NCBI RefSeq assembly: GCF_004769405.1
Contig: NZ_RQES01000012.1
Location: forward strand, 248,001-312,000
Direction: 5' to 3'
From: Leptospira selangorensis
GTDB lineage: Bacteria > Spirochaetota > Leptospiria > Leptospirales > Leptospiraceae
DNA: 64,000 bases
The translations under genes and the position numbers were made by a program. The notes beneath the pieces are model-generated. The model was not told where the DNA came from and did no database searches. It saw nothing but the letters and a program-made list of their open reading frames with translations. Shown here piece after piece: positions 16,249-25,617 of this stretch (position 1 is its first letter; every line of letters begins with the position of its first letter).

Positions 16249-16606
16249 TCTCCTTAACCCTCTTCTTTTAAACTATTCTCTCTACGGATCTCTCTTCCCG
16301 GGCTTTGCCTCTTCTGGAAGGAGTTCTTTTTATATATAACAAACAATCGATTTAAATATTTAATTTCGAACGTTCGCTATTTGAACTCCCGTTCGTTATT
16401 TATGAACGCAAGCTCACAAAGGTGATTATAGAACAGTGTTAAATTGTCAATTGAGAAAATAAGAGAATTATAAGTGTAAGTGAAAAAATAATCTTAAATC
16501 GATCGTTCAATTAAAAATAAAAAGAAGGAATATTCTGAAATTATAATATGTTTTATATCATTTGGTGTAGTAGAAATTATGTAACGCACGCTACACAAGG
16601 TGGGGC
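16249..16606. other. Intergenic region upstream of lipase
   Basis: This 358-bp A/T-rich stretch has no convincing gene. It holds a cluster of GAACG/CGTTC half-sites at 16367-16408 (listed separately), a minus-strand TATAAT at 16467-16472 without a good -35, and several A/T tracts. It probably contains the lipase promoter and a long leader. The right-hand end runs up to the doubtful small lipoprotein frame on the same strand. Confidence 0.5.
16367..16408. promoter_or_regulatory. Cluster of TetR-type sites upstream of lipase
   Basis: Two 12-mers fit GAACG-NN-CGTTC in part: GAACGTTCGCTA (16368-16379) and GAACTCCCGTTC (16383-16394, one half-site base off). A further GAACG is at 16404-16408. The full consensus occurs perfectly upstream of the acyl-CoA dehydrogenase gene (37298-37317). 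Binding by a TetR-family fatty-acid regulator is inferred. Confidence 0.45.
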
Positions 16607-17077
16607 TCATTTAGAACACATACTCTCAATCTGTTCTGAAATTGATATAGAGTCAGTACATCCCCATGAGCATGAACAACCGCCTTTACTCCAAACACTA
16701 AGTTTTATGCTACAAAAACATCCGTACTCACAACTTGCAGGGCGGCTTGAAAGTTTTTTCAATGGAATTTCGTTTTTCAGAAAAACGACCGATTCCCGAT
16801 TCGAATTCGCCGACCAAAAGATCGGGATTGGACCGAAAATAAACCCGTTCTTATCATTAGAATACTCTTTATGGTAATGTAAGGTACAAATGCCCTTAGT
16901 CTCAATCCGTAAAGGTGGATACGCAGATATAGATTTTTGGTATGAATTGATATCGTTAGCTTCAAATCGGTGCTCTATATAGCCGTTTTTTGCAGAGTAT
17001 AACATCAATCCAAAGCAGTTATACTGAGAAATTATCAGGAAAGTTAATAGAAACCGATTCCAACAAAATAGCTTCAT
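16607..17077 (-). CDS. Doubtful small Cys-rich lipoprotein
   Basis: A 156-aa frame starts at an ATG with a signal-like N terminus (CWNRFLLTFLIISQYNC) and a possible lipidation Cys near residue 21. The middle (about 60-90) contains GFIFGPIPIFW, a type of segment seen in small leptospiral lipoproteins, and the last 45 residues hold eight Cys with a repetitive, unnatural look. No Shine-Dalgarno precedes the ATG, and base composition is more A/T-rich than neighbouring genes. It may be a real hypothetical gene whose 3' part is frameshifted, or a decayed one. No function can be given. Confidence 0.4.
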   Translation of the reverse strand: MKLFCWNRFLLTFLIISQYNCFGLMLYSAKNGYIEHRFEANDINSYQKSISAYPPLRIETKGICTLHYHKEYSNDKNGFIFGPIPIFWSANSNRESVVFLKNEIPLKKLSSRPASCEYGCFCSIKLSVWSKGGCSCSWGCTDSISISEQIESMCSK

Positions 17078-17161
17078 AGAAATGAATATCCGAGACTAAA
17101 GACGTATCTACGATCAGAGTTTCAGTATAGATCATATATTCTTTGGAATTAGAAGAAGGAC

Positions 17162-17193
17162 AAAAAAAGGCCCGCCTAAGCGAGCCTTTTTCT
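17162..17193. terminator. Bidirectional terminator downstream of bipA
   Basis: An A-run, AGGCCCGC, loop CTAA, GCGAGCCT and a T-run form a stem with one mismatch and A/T tracts on both sides. Read leftward it terminates bipA (stop at 17216). Confidence 0.75.
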
Positions 17194-17215
17194 TTAAATG
17201 ACTTTTCGAAACTGA

Positions 17216-19030
17216 TTATTTGGCAGCGCGCTTTCTTGCGTTTGCATCCAAATGTCTTTTACGAAGACGCATACTCTGAGGAGTTACCTCTAAAAGTTCA
17301 TCATCGTCCAAGAATTCGATATTCTGCTCTAAGCTGAACTTGCGAGGAGGAACAAGTCTGATCGCCTCATCCGCTCCGGAAGATCTTACGTTAGTAAGCT
17401 TTTTCTCTTTTACAGGGTTCACTTCCAAGTCATTGTCTCTGGAGTGGATACCTATGATCATTCCAGGATATACAGCAGTTTGAGGATCGATTAATAACTC
17501 TCCCCTTTCCTGGATTTTCCAAAGGGCATATCCAGTAGTTTCTCCTGAGTCCATGGAGATAAGTGCGCCGTTCTTTCTTCCAGGAATTTCTCCCTTATAG
17601 GCGTCGAATCTCAAGAATCGGCTGGATGCGACTCCCTCACCTTTAGTCTCAGTTACGAAGTAACCTCTGAATCCGATGATACCTCTGGTAGGGATTACGA
17701 ATTCTACTCTGGTCATTCCGGATGGATGAGCATCCATCAACTGAAGCTCTCCTTTTCTACGGTTTAACTCTGAAATAATACTACCTGTAAATTGGTCCGG
17801 TAGATCCATTACAAGATACTCGTAAGGCTCTAACTTTTCTCCGTTTTCTCCCTTCTTGATAATCACCTCAGGGCGGGAAACTTGTAGTTCGAAACCTTCT
17901 CTTCTCATTGTTTCGATCAATACGGAAAGATGTAATTCGCCACGACCTAAAACTTTGAAGCGGTCTTTATCTTCAGTTTCTTCCAAACGCATCGCTACGT
18001 TTGTTTCTAATTCTCTGTCCAGACGTTCGCGAATATTTCGGGTAGTTACGAACTTACCTTCCTTACTCGCAAAAGGAGAATTGTTTACCATAAAATACAT
18101 GGATACGGTAGGTTCTTCTACCTCGATCGCCGGCATTGGTGCCGGTTTTCCAGGTTCGCAAACCGTATCTCCGATGAATACATCAGGCAATCCTGCGATA
18201 GAAACGATATCTCCTGCTTCTGCTTCTTCGATCTCGTTTCTTTTGAGTCCTTCGAAATTATAAAGTTTAGTAATTTTTAAAACTTGGGTTTCGTCCCTAC
18301 CGTTTGCCTTAGGGGAAAGTTGAACTACACTCATTCCTCTTTGTAGTTTTCCGTTATAGATCTTACCGATCGCAATACGACCTACGTAATCATTATAATC
18401 CAAAGAAGTAACTTGGAATTGTAGAGGAGCCTCTATATTCGCTTTTACAGGAGGTACATGAGAAAGTACAGTATCGAGTAATGCATCCAAATTTGTACTA
18501 GGAGCATCTTCTAATTTGCTGACCGCCCAACCTTGTTTTGCAGAAGCATATACGATTGGAAAATCCAATTGTTCGTTTGTTGCTCCCAAATCGCTGAACA
18601 AGTCGAAAACCATATCGACTACAGCGTCAGGGCGAGCTCCATCACGGTCGATTTTGTTGATAACTAAGATAGGTCTATGTCCTAATTGTAAGGACTTTCC
18701 GAGTACGAATCTCGTTTGAGGCATGGGCCCGTCGAAAGCATCTACAAGAAGAAGACAGGAATCCGCTGTGGAAAGTACTCGTTCAACCTCTCCTCCAAAG
18801 TCCGCGTGACCAGGAGTATCTACTACGTTGATACGTGTGCCTTTATAAACAACTGCAGTGTTTTTGGCTTTGATCGTGATCCCTTTTTCTTTTTCGAGAT
18901 CATTACTATCCATGATCCTTTCCCCGTCTTCCTTGGCAGTAACTGCTCCGGTTTGACGTAAAATACCGTCTAGAAGGGTTGTTTTACCGTGGTCAACGTG
19001 TGCGATAATGGCGATATTGCGGATTTCCAT
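17216..19030 (-). CDS. bipA: Translational GTPase BipA/TypA
   Basis: The 604-aa product has the EF-G-like order: G domain with [14 protein letters not shown] (10-23), [14 protein letters not shown] and NKIDRDGA, then domain II, domains III and V, and the BipA-specific C-terminal domain ending in a basic tail ([17 protein letters not shown]). BipA binds ribosomes under stress or low temperature and aids 50S assembly. Its length is typical (E. coli 607). It is a single gene on the minus strand with a terminator after it. No Shine-Dalgarno is evident, but the start [17 protein letters not shown] agrees with the family. Confidence 0.96.
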   Translation of the reverse strand: MEIRNIAIIAHVDHGKTTLLDGILRQTGAVTAKEDGERIMDSNDLEKEKGITIKAKNTAVVYKGTRINVVDTPGHADFGGEVERVLSTADSCLLLVDAFDGPMPQTRFVLGKSLQLGHRPILVINKIDRDGARPDAVVDMVFDLFSDLGATNEQLDFPIVYASAKQGWAVSKLEDAPSTNLDALLDTVLSHVPPVKANIEAPLQFQVTSLDYNDYVGRIAIGKIYNGKLQRGMSVVQLSPKANGRDETQVLKITKLYNFEGLKRNEIEEAEAGDIVSIAGLPDVFIGDTVCEPGKPAPMPAIEVEEPTVSMYFMVNNSPFASKEGKFVTTRNIRERLDRELETNVAMRLEETEDKDRFKVLGRGELHLSVLIETMRREGFELQVSRPEVIIKKGENGEKLEPYEYLVMDLPDQFTGSIISELNRRKGELQLMDAHPSGMTRVEFVIPTRGIIGFRGYFVTETKGEGVASSRFLRFDAYKGEIPGRKNGALISMDSGETTGYALWKIQERGELLIDPQTAVYPGMIIGIHSRDNDLEVNPVKEKKLTNVRSSGADEAIRLVPPRKFSLEQNIEFLDDDELLEVTPQSMRLRKRHLDANARKRAAK

Positions 19031-19156
19031 GCTATGACCAAAATTTACGTAAGGGCCAGGGTGACAAGGTGGAATTTTAGGAAATTCTTTTCAATAAGAT
19101 GAAAAAGAACGCATCAAATCGCTATTAATAACCGGTTTTAAACGATCTTAGGATTC

Positions 19157-20014
19157 TTAATGTTCAGGCAAAGGGATCCTTTCAGTCTCCCCTGGCACAT
19201 GAGCAAATCGATCTTCTTTCCAATCCACTTTTGCTTGTTCTATTCTTTCCAAAGAACTGGATACAAAATTCCAATACATATGCCTTGGGGTAGAAAGTGG
19301 GACCCCGCCTAGGAGTACAATTCTAGAAGTTTCTTCCGCTCTGAATTTTACTGCCCCACCCTTTGGATAGATGGCCATATCCCCTACGGAAACAATCTTT
19401 CCTTCTGCGTCTGCCTTACCCCTGGCAACATAAATGCCTGCTTCCTGTTCAGCCGGAACCGGTAGTTCTACTTCTGCACCTGCCTCTACTTCTAGGTCCG
19501 CGTAGAATAATGGAGAATATACTTTAACAGGAGAAACTTCTCCCATAAAGGAACCTGCGATCAGCCTGAGTTCCCAGCCTCCACCGCTGACTGTGGGCAA
19601 TTCTTCTCTTTCATGGTGGAAAAATTCAGGAGAAGTCTCTTCGAATTCTTTGGGAAGGGCTACCCAGGTTTGGATACCTTCTAAAATATTAAATTCAGGA
19701 TCTAATTTAGATCTTTCACTATGTACGATTCCGGAACCTGCAGTCATCCAGTTCACTTCGAAAGGACGGATATCTTCTACCTTTCCTATACTATCTCTAT
19801 GTGTGATCACTCCATCATATAGATAAGTAACGGTTGCAAGACCTATATGAGGATGAGGACGGACTACAATTTCGGCTCCGGTCTTGATGGGAAGAGGACC
19901 CATATGATCCAGAAAAACAAAAGGCCCCACATTTCTGGCTTCGATCTGTGGAAGTACCCTTCTTACAAAAAAACCGTCTCCCAAATCTTTTTTCTTAGCG
20001 ATAAGATATCTCAT
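19157..20014 (-). CDS. Pirin family protein
   Basis: Read from the ATG at 20014 the product is 285 aa, the usual pirin length, beginning [19 protein letters not shown]. Two cupin domains are present. The N-terminal one holds the metal ligands in [17 protein letters not shown] and SGIVHSE. Pirins are Fe-binding proteins; some have quercetinase activity and others act as redox or metabolic regulators. The frame is open a further 47 codons upstream to 20155, but that part lacks family similarity and runs into the rplU promoter region. It is divergent from rplU. Confidence 0.88.
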   Translation of the reverse strand: MRYLIAKKKDLGDGFFVRRVLPQIEARNVGPFVFLDHMGPLPIKTGAEIVVRPHPHIGLATVTYLYDGVITHRDSIGKVEDIRPFEVNWMTAGSGIVHSERSKLDPEFNILEGIQTWVALPKEFEETSPEFFHHEREELPTVSGGGWELRLIAGSFMGEVSPVKVYSPLFYADLEVEAGAEVELPVPAEQEAGIYVARGKADAEGKIVSVGDMAIYPKGGAVKFRAEETSRIVLLGGVPLSTPRHMYWNFVSSSLERIEQAKVDWKEDRFAHVPGETERIPLPEH

Positions 20015-20191
20015 AATAGTATAGACTATTAGATCTGATTCCTGTCTATCTAAGCAAGATTTAAAACCCGAATAACGGAAGGTTCTAGGTGAAAGCCAAT
20101 CTTCTTCCTTGCAAATCGTACCCCAAAACCCTTGACACCGGCTCGGACCGGTCAAAACTGGTCAAAACTCGAGAAAACTAGGCCAGTAATC

Positions 20192-20503
20192 ATGTTCGCG
20201 ATCATCTCTGTCGGCAATCGACAATTCAAAGTCACTCAGGATCTTGAATTCCTGACTGAAAAAACCGGTAAAAATGCTGGTGACACCTTCGATGCTAAGG
20301 TTCTACTATTCGCTGAAAATAATAAGGTCCATATCGGATCTCCGGAACTCAAATCCGCTAAAGTCTCCTTGAAAGTATTGGAAGACGTAAAGGGAGAAAA
20401 AGTAAGAGGATACGTTTACAAAAAACGTAAAAACTCTCAGAGAACCTGGGGACATAGACAACAACTGCAAAAAGTTAAGGTAGTTTCTCTTTCGGCAGTT
20501 TGA
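20192..20503 (+). CDS. rplU: 50S ribosomal protein L21
   Basis: The 103-aa product starts [14 protein letters not shown] at 20192, matching bL21, and ends with the basic RNA-binding segment [17 protein letters not shown]21 binds 23S rRNA in the large subunit and contacts L20. The frame could extend 20 codons upstream to 20132, but that stretch is the leader with a GGTCAAAACT direct repeat and is not L21-like. It begins the rplU-prp-rpmA unit; its TGA stop overlaps the TTG start of prp. Confidence 0.96.
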   Translation: MFAIISVGNRQFKVTQDLEFLTEKTGKNAGDTFDAKVLLFAENNKVHIGSPELKSAKVSLKVLEDVKGEKVRGYVYKKRKNSQRTWGHRQQLQKVKVVSLSAV

Positions 20504-20820
20504 TCCGGATTAAGATACTCCGAAAGGGAGAAGAAATCCTTGGTTTGGAATCTTCCGGGCATGCTTCTAAGATGCACGGATCCAAAGGACAAAATCTTCT
20601 CTGCGCCGCTGTCGGAGTACTCATCCAAACTCTTTACCTGCACTTAAGCAAGGAAGGTTTGGCAGAAGAAGCGGTGATCGGAGACGGACTCTTGGACTTC
20701 AAGATTGTCTCCGGAAAAACGACCGATCCAATTGTTCATACGAGTTTCGATCTCGTAAAAAGTGGATTGGTTAACTTGAAGGAACAATATCCTTCAGAAA
20801 TTGAACTCATAGGAGAATAA
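20500..20820 (+). CDS. prp: Prp-like ribosomal-processing cysteine protease (YsxB family)
   Basis: The 106-aa protein lies between the L21 and L27 genes, as prp does in Firmicutes. The catalytic pair is retained: His21 in SGHAS and Cys35 in LLCAAVG. They are 14 residues apart, two more than in S. aureus Prp, and the usual CAAVS reads CAAVG. In Firmicutes Prp removes an N-terminal extension from L27. Here L27 starts directly at MAHKKGGG with an in-frame stop just upstream, so that substrate is missing. Start is TTG overlapping the rplU stop (TTGA), implying translational coupling. The actual target is unknown. Confidence 0.88.
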   Translation: MIRIKILRKGEEILGLESSGHASKMHGSKGQNLLCAAVGVLIQTLYLHLSKEGLAEEAVIGDGLLDFKIVSGKTTDPIVHTSFDLVKSGLVNLKEQYPSEIELIGE

Positions 20821-20822
20821 AT

Positions 20823-21077
20823 ATGGCACATAAGAAAGGTGGCGGTTCATCTAAAAACGGACGCGATTCCCAATCCAAACGTCTTGGTGTAAAACGTTTC
20901 GGTGGAGAACTCGTTCTTGCAGGTAATATTCTCGTTCGTCAAAGAGGAACTAGATTAAACGCAGGAAAGAACGTAGGTGTAGGTAAAGATCACACACTCT
21001 ACTCTCTTGTCGAAGGTCACGTTAAATTTGAACAAGTTTCCAAAACTAAAGTTCAAGTTTCCGTTTACCCGAAATAA
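20823..21077 (+). CDS. rpmA: 50S ribosomal protein L27
   Basis: The 84-aa product is a standard bL27: [16 protein letters not shown] at the N terminus, which reaches the peptidyl transferase centre, then [24 protein letters not shown] (20811-20815) lies 7 nt before the ATG. The upstream in-frame stop at 20802-20804, with no start codon between, rules out a Prp-cleavable leader. It is followed by a strong terminator before obgE. Confidence 0.97.
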   Translation: MAHKKGGGSSKNGRDSQSKRLGVKRFGGELVLAGNILVRQRGTRLNAGKNVGVGKDHTLYSLVEGHVKFEQVSKTKVQVSVYPK

Positions 21078-21104
21078 GCATTAGATCTCAGATTTAGTGC
21101 GTGG

Positions 21105-21150
21105 AAAAAGAAAGGCCTTCCGGGGATTTTTTCCTCGAGCCTTTCTTTTT
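21105..21150. terminator. Terminator between rpmA and obgE
   Basis: AAAAAGAAAGGC (21105-21116) and GCCTTTCTTTTT (21139-21150) are exact 12-base complements with a 22-nt loop that itself can pair weakly. The stem ends in a T-run on the + strand. obgE expression needs readthrough or its own promoter. Confidence 0.75.
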
Positions 21151-21174
21151 TTATTTTTAGGGCTCTGATTCAAC

Positions 21175-22230
21175 ATGGAAAAGTTTTTAGATGAAGTATT
21201 GATCGAAGTTACCGCCGGACATGGTGGAGCCGGATCCATGCATTTCAGAAGAGAGAAGTATGTGGAATTCGGAGGACCTGATGGTGGTGACGGAGGAATT
21301 GGCGGCAATATTATTATCCGTGCCAACCTTTCCATGGTTACCCTAGATCGTTATCTTACTAAAAGAAGATTTAGAGCCCAGGACGGATTCCCTGGAGAAG
21401 GTAACGAAAGATCCGGTAAAAAGGGAGAGGACCTAATCCTTTTTGTTCCTCTCGGAACCCAGGTCTTCGACGAAGAAAGTGGGGAACTACTTTACGATTT
21501 CGTAAAGGATGACGGAGAATTCCAAGTTGTAAAAGGTGGAAGAGGAGGAAAAGGGAATACCCATTTCAAATCTTCTACCCACCAAACTCCTAAATTTTCT
21601 CAACCTGGAGAAGATGGAGAATATAAACATCTACGTTTCAGCCTAAAACTTCTAGCGGATGTCGGAATTGTAGGACTTCCTAATGCAGGAAAGTCTACCC
21701 TACTTTCTAAAATTACGGAAGCTCACCCTAAGATCGCAGGATATGCGTTCACTACCCTTTCTCCTAACCTAGGTGTGGTTAAAAGAAAGGGAGATATTTA
21801 TCGTTATACCATGGCTGATATTCCCGGCATTATTGAAGGTGCAAGTAAAGGAATTGGTCTAGGTCTTTCTTTTTTAAGACATATAGAAAGAGTAAAAGGT
21901 ATATTATACGTTTTTGATGCTGCTGCATTGGACATCCAGGAAGATTTCAGGATGCTTCAGTCAGAATTAAGATCTTATAACCCGGAACTTCTAAACCGAC
22001 CCCATTTGATCGTTTTAAATAAAATAGATATCTGGGAAGACCAGAGTTTTACGGAAGAACTACTCAAATCAGTTTCTTCTTTGGGAAGGGTGATCCCTAT
22101 TTCCGCACAAGAAGAAATCAATTTAGAAGAATTACTTTCCGTAATGGATTCCACTTTCTTCCAAAAAGAATTGGAAGAATTACATTTTAACGAAGAAGAA
22201 GACCGGGAAAATTCAGATGAACAGAAATGA
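21175..22230 (+). CDS. obgE: GTPase Obg/CgtA
   Basis: The 351-aa product has the glycine-rich Obg fold (about 1-158, with [13 protein letters not shown] and RGGKGNTHF) and an Obg-type G domain with GLPNAGKST (167-175), [10 protein letters not shown] and NKID. Obg binds the 50S subunit and links GTP or ppGpp level to ribosome assembly. The tail after the G domain is short and acidic; the OCT domain of some Obg proteins is absent. Its 3' end overlaps proB by 14 nt. Confidence 0.96.
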   Translation: MEKFLDEVLIEVTAGHGGAGSMHFRREKYVEFGGPDGGDGGIGGNIIIRANLSMVTLDRYLTKRRFRAQDGFPGEGNERSGKKGEDLILFVPLGTQVFDEESGELLYDFVKDDGEFQVVKGGRGGKGNTHFKSSTHQTPKFSQPGEDGEYKHLRFSLKLLADVGIVGLPNAGKSTLLSKITEAHPKIAGYAFTTLSPNLGVVKRKGDIYRYTMADIPGIIEGASKGIGLGLSFLRHIERVKGILYVFDAAALDIQEDFRMLQSELRSYNPELLNRPHLIVLNKIDIWEDQSFTEELLKSVSSLGRVIPISAQEEINLEELLSVMDSTFFQKELEELHFNEEEDRENSDEQK

Positions 22231-23077
22231 TCTGAACGAGAGAATCAAAACATCCAATAAAATAGTAATTAAGATAGGTTCCGCAAGACTTTCAGGCTCA
22301 GAAGAGGAAGTGAATGATTTCCTTTTCAGTCTTGTATCGGACATACGACATCTAAGAGATCTTGGAAAACAAGTGATCTTAGTTTCCTCCGGAGCGATCG
22401 CAAGAGGAAGAAAACTTTTATCCTCACTTTCCAACCCGACACAGGCCGGAGAATCTCTCCCCGAAAAGCAAGCTCTGGCTGCAATGGGTCAAAACCGCTT
22501 AGTGAACTTATACGATAGTTTTTTTTCTAAGGTAAATCTTCCTATCGCTCAAATACTTTTCGGAGTTCTGGACATGGAGAATCCGGAAGGGTTTAAAAAT
22601 CTGAAAAATACTTTCGGACAACTTTTGGATTGGGGCATTCTACCGATCGTAAATGAGAACGACTCGGTCGCCACAGAAGAAGTAAAATTCGGAGATAACG
22701 ACGTTCTTTCCGCTATCGTAAGTCTAATCGTAGAAGCAGATCTTCTGATCATACTTACAGGTGTAGAAGGTTTTCTAAAAGATGGAAAACTTCTCCCCTT
22801 CTTGGAAGAAGTAGGAAAATCCGAACTTTCCCAAGCGGGAGGCCCAAGTGGCCCGGGCACCGGAGGAATGTATACAAAACTCAAGGCGGCTTCTATTTCC
22901 AGTGAGGCGGGAATTCCTTGCGGGATCATAGACGGGAATATTAAAAATTGTGTGCGCGAGTTTATAGAAACGAATACACTAGGGACATTGGTTGTCTCTA
23001 ACGGTAAGAAGAAAAACTTTACGGAGGAGGAAATTAAATCCATTCTCCGAGCTAAACGTAACGGAGGTCAGGAATGA
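22217..23077 (+). CDS. proB: Glutamate 5-kinase (no PUA domain)
   Basis: The 286-aa product is the amino-acid kinase domain of Pro[14 protein letters not shown] at the start, [20 protein letters not shown] and [10 protein letters not shown]. It phosphorylates glutamate to start proline synthesis. The C-terminal PUA domain of E. coli ProB (367 aa) is missing, as in several other bacteria, which often alters proline feedback. It overlaps obgE by 14 nt upstream and proA by 4 nt downstream. Confidence 0.95.
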   Translation: MNRNDLNERIKTSNKIVIKIGSARLSGSEEEVNDFLFSLVSDIRHLRDLGKQVILVSSGAIARGRKLLSSLSNPTQAGESLPEKQALAAMGQNRLVNLYDSFFSKVNLPIAQILFGVLDMENPEGFKNLKNTFGQLLDWGILPIVNENDSVATEEVKFGDNDVLSAIVSLIVEADLLIILTGVEGFLKDGKLLPFLEEVGKSELSQAGGPSGPGTGGMYTKLKAASISSEAGIPCGIIDGNIKNCVREFIETNTLGTLVVSNGKKKNFTEEEIKSILRAKRNGGQE

Positions 23078-24336
23078 TCCAAAGATCCGCAGAATCCATC
23101 TACGTGGACGAACTTTGTAAATCCGCGAAAGATGCTTATAGACAAATTCGATCCATCCATACGTCCCAAAAGAATAAGGTTTTGGAAAAGCTTGCCGCTG
23201 CGCTAATTTCCAGAAAATCCGAAATTTTAAAAGAGAATCTTAAGGATCTAGAAGCTGGAAAATCGAAAGGTTTATCCTCTGCACTTTTAGATAGATTAAC
23301 CTTGGATGAAAAAAGGATCCAAAACCTAGCGAACGCAGTTTTAGAAATTAAGGCTCTTCCTGATCCTGTGGGAGAAACCGTCAGAGGAACTACTCTTCCA
23401 AACGGGATCAGGCTAAATACAAAAAGAGTTCCTTTAGGTGTGGTCATGGTGATCTATGAATCCAGACCAAATGTTACCATTGATGTAGGCGCCCTATCTT
23501 TCAAATCAGGCAACGCATGTATCCTCCGCGGCGGTTCGGAAGCAATCCACTCGAACACGATACTTGCTAAAATTTTCCAAGATTGTTTAAAGGAAGAAGG
23601 CCTGCCACCGAATGCTGTCACCTTCGTAGATAGAACGGAAAGAGAATATATGATCCCTTTCCTAAAACAAACTTCTTATATTGATATAGTAGTTCCGAGA
23701 GGTGGAGAAGGTCTCATCCGTTTTGTTTCTGAAAATTCTCTTATCCCTGTGGTAAAACATGATAAGGGAGTGGTGAATCTTTATATAGATAAGTCGGCTG
23801 ATCCTAAAAAAGTTTTACCTATCGCGATAAATTCCAAGGTGCAAAGACCAGGGGTTTGTAATGCTGCGGAAAACTTAATTATACATTCCGAATATCCTTA
23901 TACCAAAGAATTATTAGAAGGACTCGCATCTAAAGGTGTACAACTTCTTTTGGATCCAAGATCTCTTGTTATCTTTCCGAAAGGCCAACCTGTTAAAGAA
24001 GAAGACTATCTAGAAGAATTTTTAGATCTAAGATTTTCAGTAAAAACAGTTGATAAGATAGAAGAGGCGATCGAATTCATAGAGGCAACAAGCTCTGGTC
24101 ATACGGAAGCAATCATAACGGAAGACGTAAGCGCTGCGAATTTTTTTAGTCGTTCCTTGGATTCTGCTGCAATCTTTGTGAATATCTCCACTCGTTTTCA
24201 TGATGGAGGAGAATTCGGACTCGGTGCAGAAGTTGGAATTTCAACCGGTAAATTACATGTAAGAGGTCCTATGGGTCTTGTACATCTTACAACTACAACA
24301 ACATACGCGGAAGGAGAAGGACAGGTCCGAGGATAA
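23074..24336 (+). CDS. proA: Gamma-glutamyl phosphate reductase
   Basis: The 420-aa enzyme has the aldehyde-dehydrogenase-superfamily layout of Pro[30 protein letters not shown], the catalytic Cys in [10 protein letters not shown], and the C-terminal [11 protein letters not shown] and [12 protein letters not shown]. It reduces glutamyl phosphate to glutamate semialdehyde with NADPH. ATG overlaps the proB stop (ATGA). Length is as expected (E. coli 417). Confidence 0.97.
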   Translation: MIQRSAESIYVDELCKSAKDAYRQIRSIHTSQKNKVLEKLAAALISRKSEILKENLKDLEAGKSKGLSSALLDRLTLDEKRIQNLANAVLEIKALPDPVGETVRGTTLPNGIRLNTKRVPLGVVMVIYESRPNVTIDVGALSFKSGNACILRGGSEAIHSNTILAKIFQDCLKEEGLPPNAVTFVDRTEREYMIPFLKQTSYIDIVVPRGGEGLIRFVSENSLIPVVKHDKGVVNLYIDKSADPKKVLPIAINSKVQRPGVCNAAENLIIHSEYPYTKELLEGLASKGVQLLLDPRSLVIFPKGQPVKEEDYLEEFLDLRFSVKTVDKIEEAIEFIEATSSGHTEAIITEDVSAANFFSRSLDSAAIFVNISTRFHDGGEFGLGAEVGISTGKLHVRGPMGLVHLTTTTTYAEGEGQVRG

Positions 24337-24353
24337 AGGGACCTTCTACTTGC

Positions 24354-24962
24354 ATGAACTCTTCCGGTTTGGTCGGAGTTTTTGGCGGGAGCTTTGATCC
24401 TCCTCATCTAGGCCACGCAGAAGTCGCGTCCAGTTTCTGGGATAATTTTCCGAATGCGCAGGAACTCCTAATCGTTCCGAACCATACATCTCCTTGGAAG
24501 CAGAATAAAAAAACAACTCCGGAACTGATCCTAAATCTTGTTCAAGTTCAGTTTCAAAACTTTCCGAATACAAAAGTTTGGGACTGGGAAATCAAAAGAG
24601 AAACTCCCAGTTATACGGAAGAAACTATTTTAGAACTTTTGAAAGTAAAACCGGGTGCTGGGCTCGCACTTCTAGTCGGAGAAGATAATTATTCAGAATT
24701 TCATAGGTGGAAAAACTGGGAGAATATTTTGAATAAGATCCATTCACTTTTGGTATTCAGAAGATTTTCAGAATCTATTCCTCTAAATGAAAACCTGCAA
24801 AATTTCCGAGATAAGATCGTATTTTTACAAAATAAGATCATAGAAGCGGCTTCCATAGATTTAAGAGAAGAACTTCCTAAATGTATTTTAGATCATAGGA
24901 AACCGATTGCATTGTCGGATGAAGTGTGGGATACCATACTTAAGAATAGATCTTATACTTAA
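24354..24962 (+). CDS. nadD: Nicotinate-nucleotide adenylyltransferase
   Basis: The 202-aa product starts with the nucleotidyltransferase motif GGSFDPPHLGH (11-21), which binds ATP, followed by IVPNHTSPWK and LLVGEDNYSEF. The C-terminal (I/S)S-T-x-I-R motif reads ASIDLRE. NadD adenylates nicotinate mononucleotide in NAD synthesis. It starts 17 nt after proA, in the same transcription unit as yqeK, which commonly follows nadD. Confidence 0.92.
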   Translation: MNSSGLVGVFGGSFDPPHLGHAEVASSFWDNFPNAQELLIVPNHTSPWKQNKKTTPELILNLVQVQFQNFPNTKVWDWEIKRETPSYTEETILELLKVKPGAGLALLVGEDNYSEFHRWKNWENILNKIHSLLVFRRFSESIPLNENLQNFRDKIVFLQNKIIEAASIDLREELPKCILDHRKPIALSDEVWDTILKNRSYT

Positions 24963-24981
24963 ACGGTAATCCTACTTATCA

Positions 24982-25575
24982 ATGTTTCCGAATACTACTC
25001 CAGAACAGATAAAATATTTTACTGATATTGTTCCAAAGGAAATCACTAAAACCCGTTGGGAACATAGTCTTAGAGTGGCCGAGATCGCAGAAGAACTAGC
25101 AAACATTCATTCTCCCAACGAAACAAAGGAAGCCTATTTGGCCGGTGTGGTCCACGATATCACCAAACAAAAAACCAAAGAATTCCATTTAGAACTTTTT
25201 GCTAAACTAGGAGACTCTGAATCTCCTAAACTTCCGGAAGCTGCCTGGCATTCCAGATCCGCCGCTTATTATTTAGAAACAGAATACGGCTTAAAAACAA
25301 GATCAGTTTTAGACGCGGTGAAACACCATACTCTTGGTGGAGAGGATCTGAATTTATTGGATTATATCTTATATGCGGCCGACTTTTTAGGTTCCGAGTT
25401 TGCAGAAAGACAAAAGGAATATTCAGAATGGAGAAACATGGCTAAGGAAAATCTATATAATGCCGTTTTGAATAAGGCGGTCCATACTATGCAGGACCTT
25501 TTGGATCATAAAAGAGAAATCCATAAAAGAACCATCTCCATGTATCATTTCGCCTTGGGAAAATTATCCAATTGA
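24982..25575 (+). CDS. yqeK: YqeK-type HD-domain hydrolase (diadenosine tetraphosphatase)
   Basis: The 197-aa protein has an HD domain with HSLRVAEIAEEL near residues 27-38, VVHDITK (HD pair) near 62, WHSRSAAYYLE and HHTLGG, all typical of YqeK. This family cleaves Ap4A symmetrically to two ADP, using a metal centre. It follows nadD by 19 nt, the usual nadD-yqeK-lytR-rsfS order. Start is the ATG at 24982. Confidence 0.9.
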   Translation: MFPNTTPEQIKYFTDIVPKEITKTRWEHSLRVAEIAEELANIHSPNETKEAYLAGVVHDITKQKTKEFHLELFAKLGDSESPKLPEAAWHSRSAAYYLETEYGLKTRSVLDAVKHHTLGGEDLNLLDYILYAADFLGSEFAERQKEYSEWRNMAKENLYNAVLNKAVHTMQDLLDHKREIHKRTISMYHFALGKLSN

Positions 25576-25617
25576 CAGGGTTAATTTTTCTTTCTGAATG
25601 GAATCCGAGGCTTTGAT

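Noticed and set aside
16548..16877. 109-aa + strand frame upstream of bipA region
   Set aside because: No ribosome binding site and no recognisable protein character; opposite strand to the better lipoprotein frame.
20015..20155. 47-codon N-terminal extension of the pirin
   Set aside because: Not pirin-like, and it runs into the rplU leader.
20132..20160. TTGACA as a -35 for rplU
   Set aside because: No acceptable -10 lies 16-18 bp downstream, so I did not call a promoter.
20132..20191. TTG-led 20-residue extension of L21
   Set aside because: The part before 20192 is not L21-like and contains a TTGACA and a GGTCAAAACT direct repeat of the leader.
22549..23043. 164-aa minus-strand frame inside proB
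   Set aside because: Antisense shadow of proB with Ser/Pro-rich, unnatural composition.
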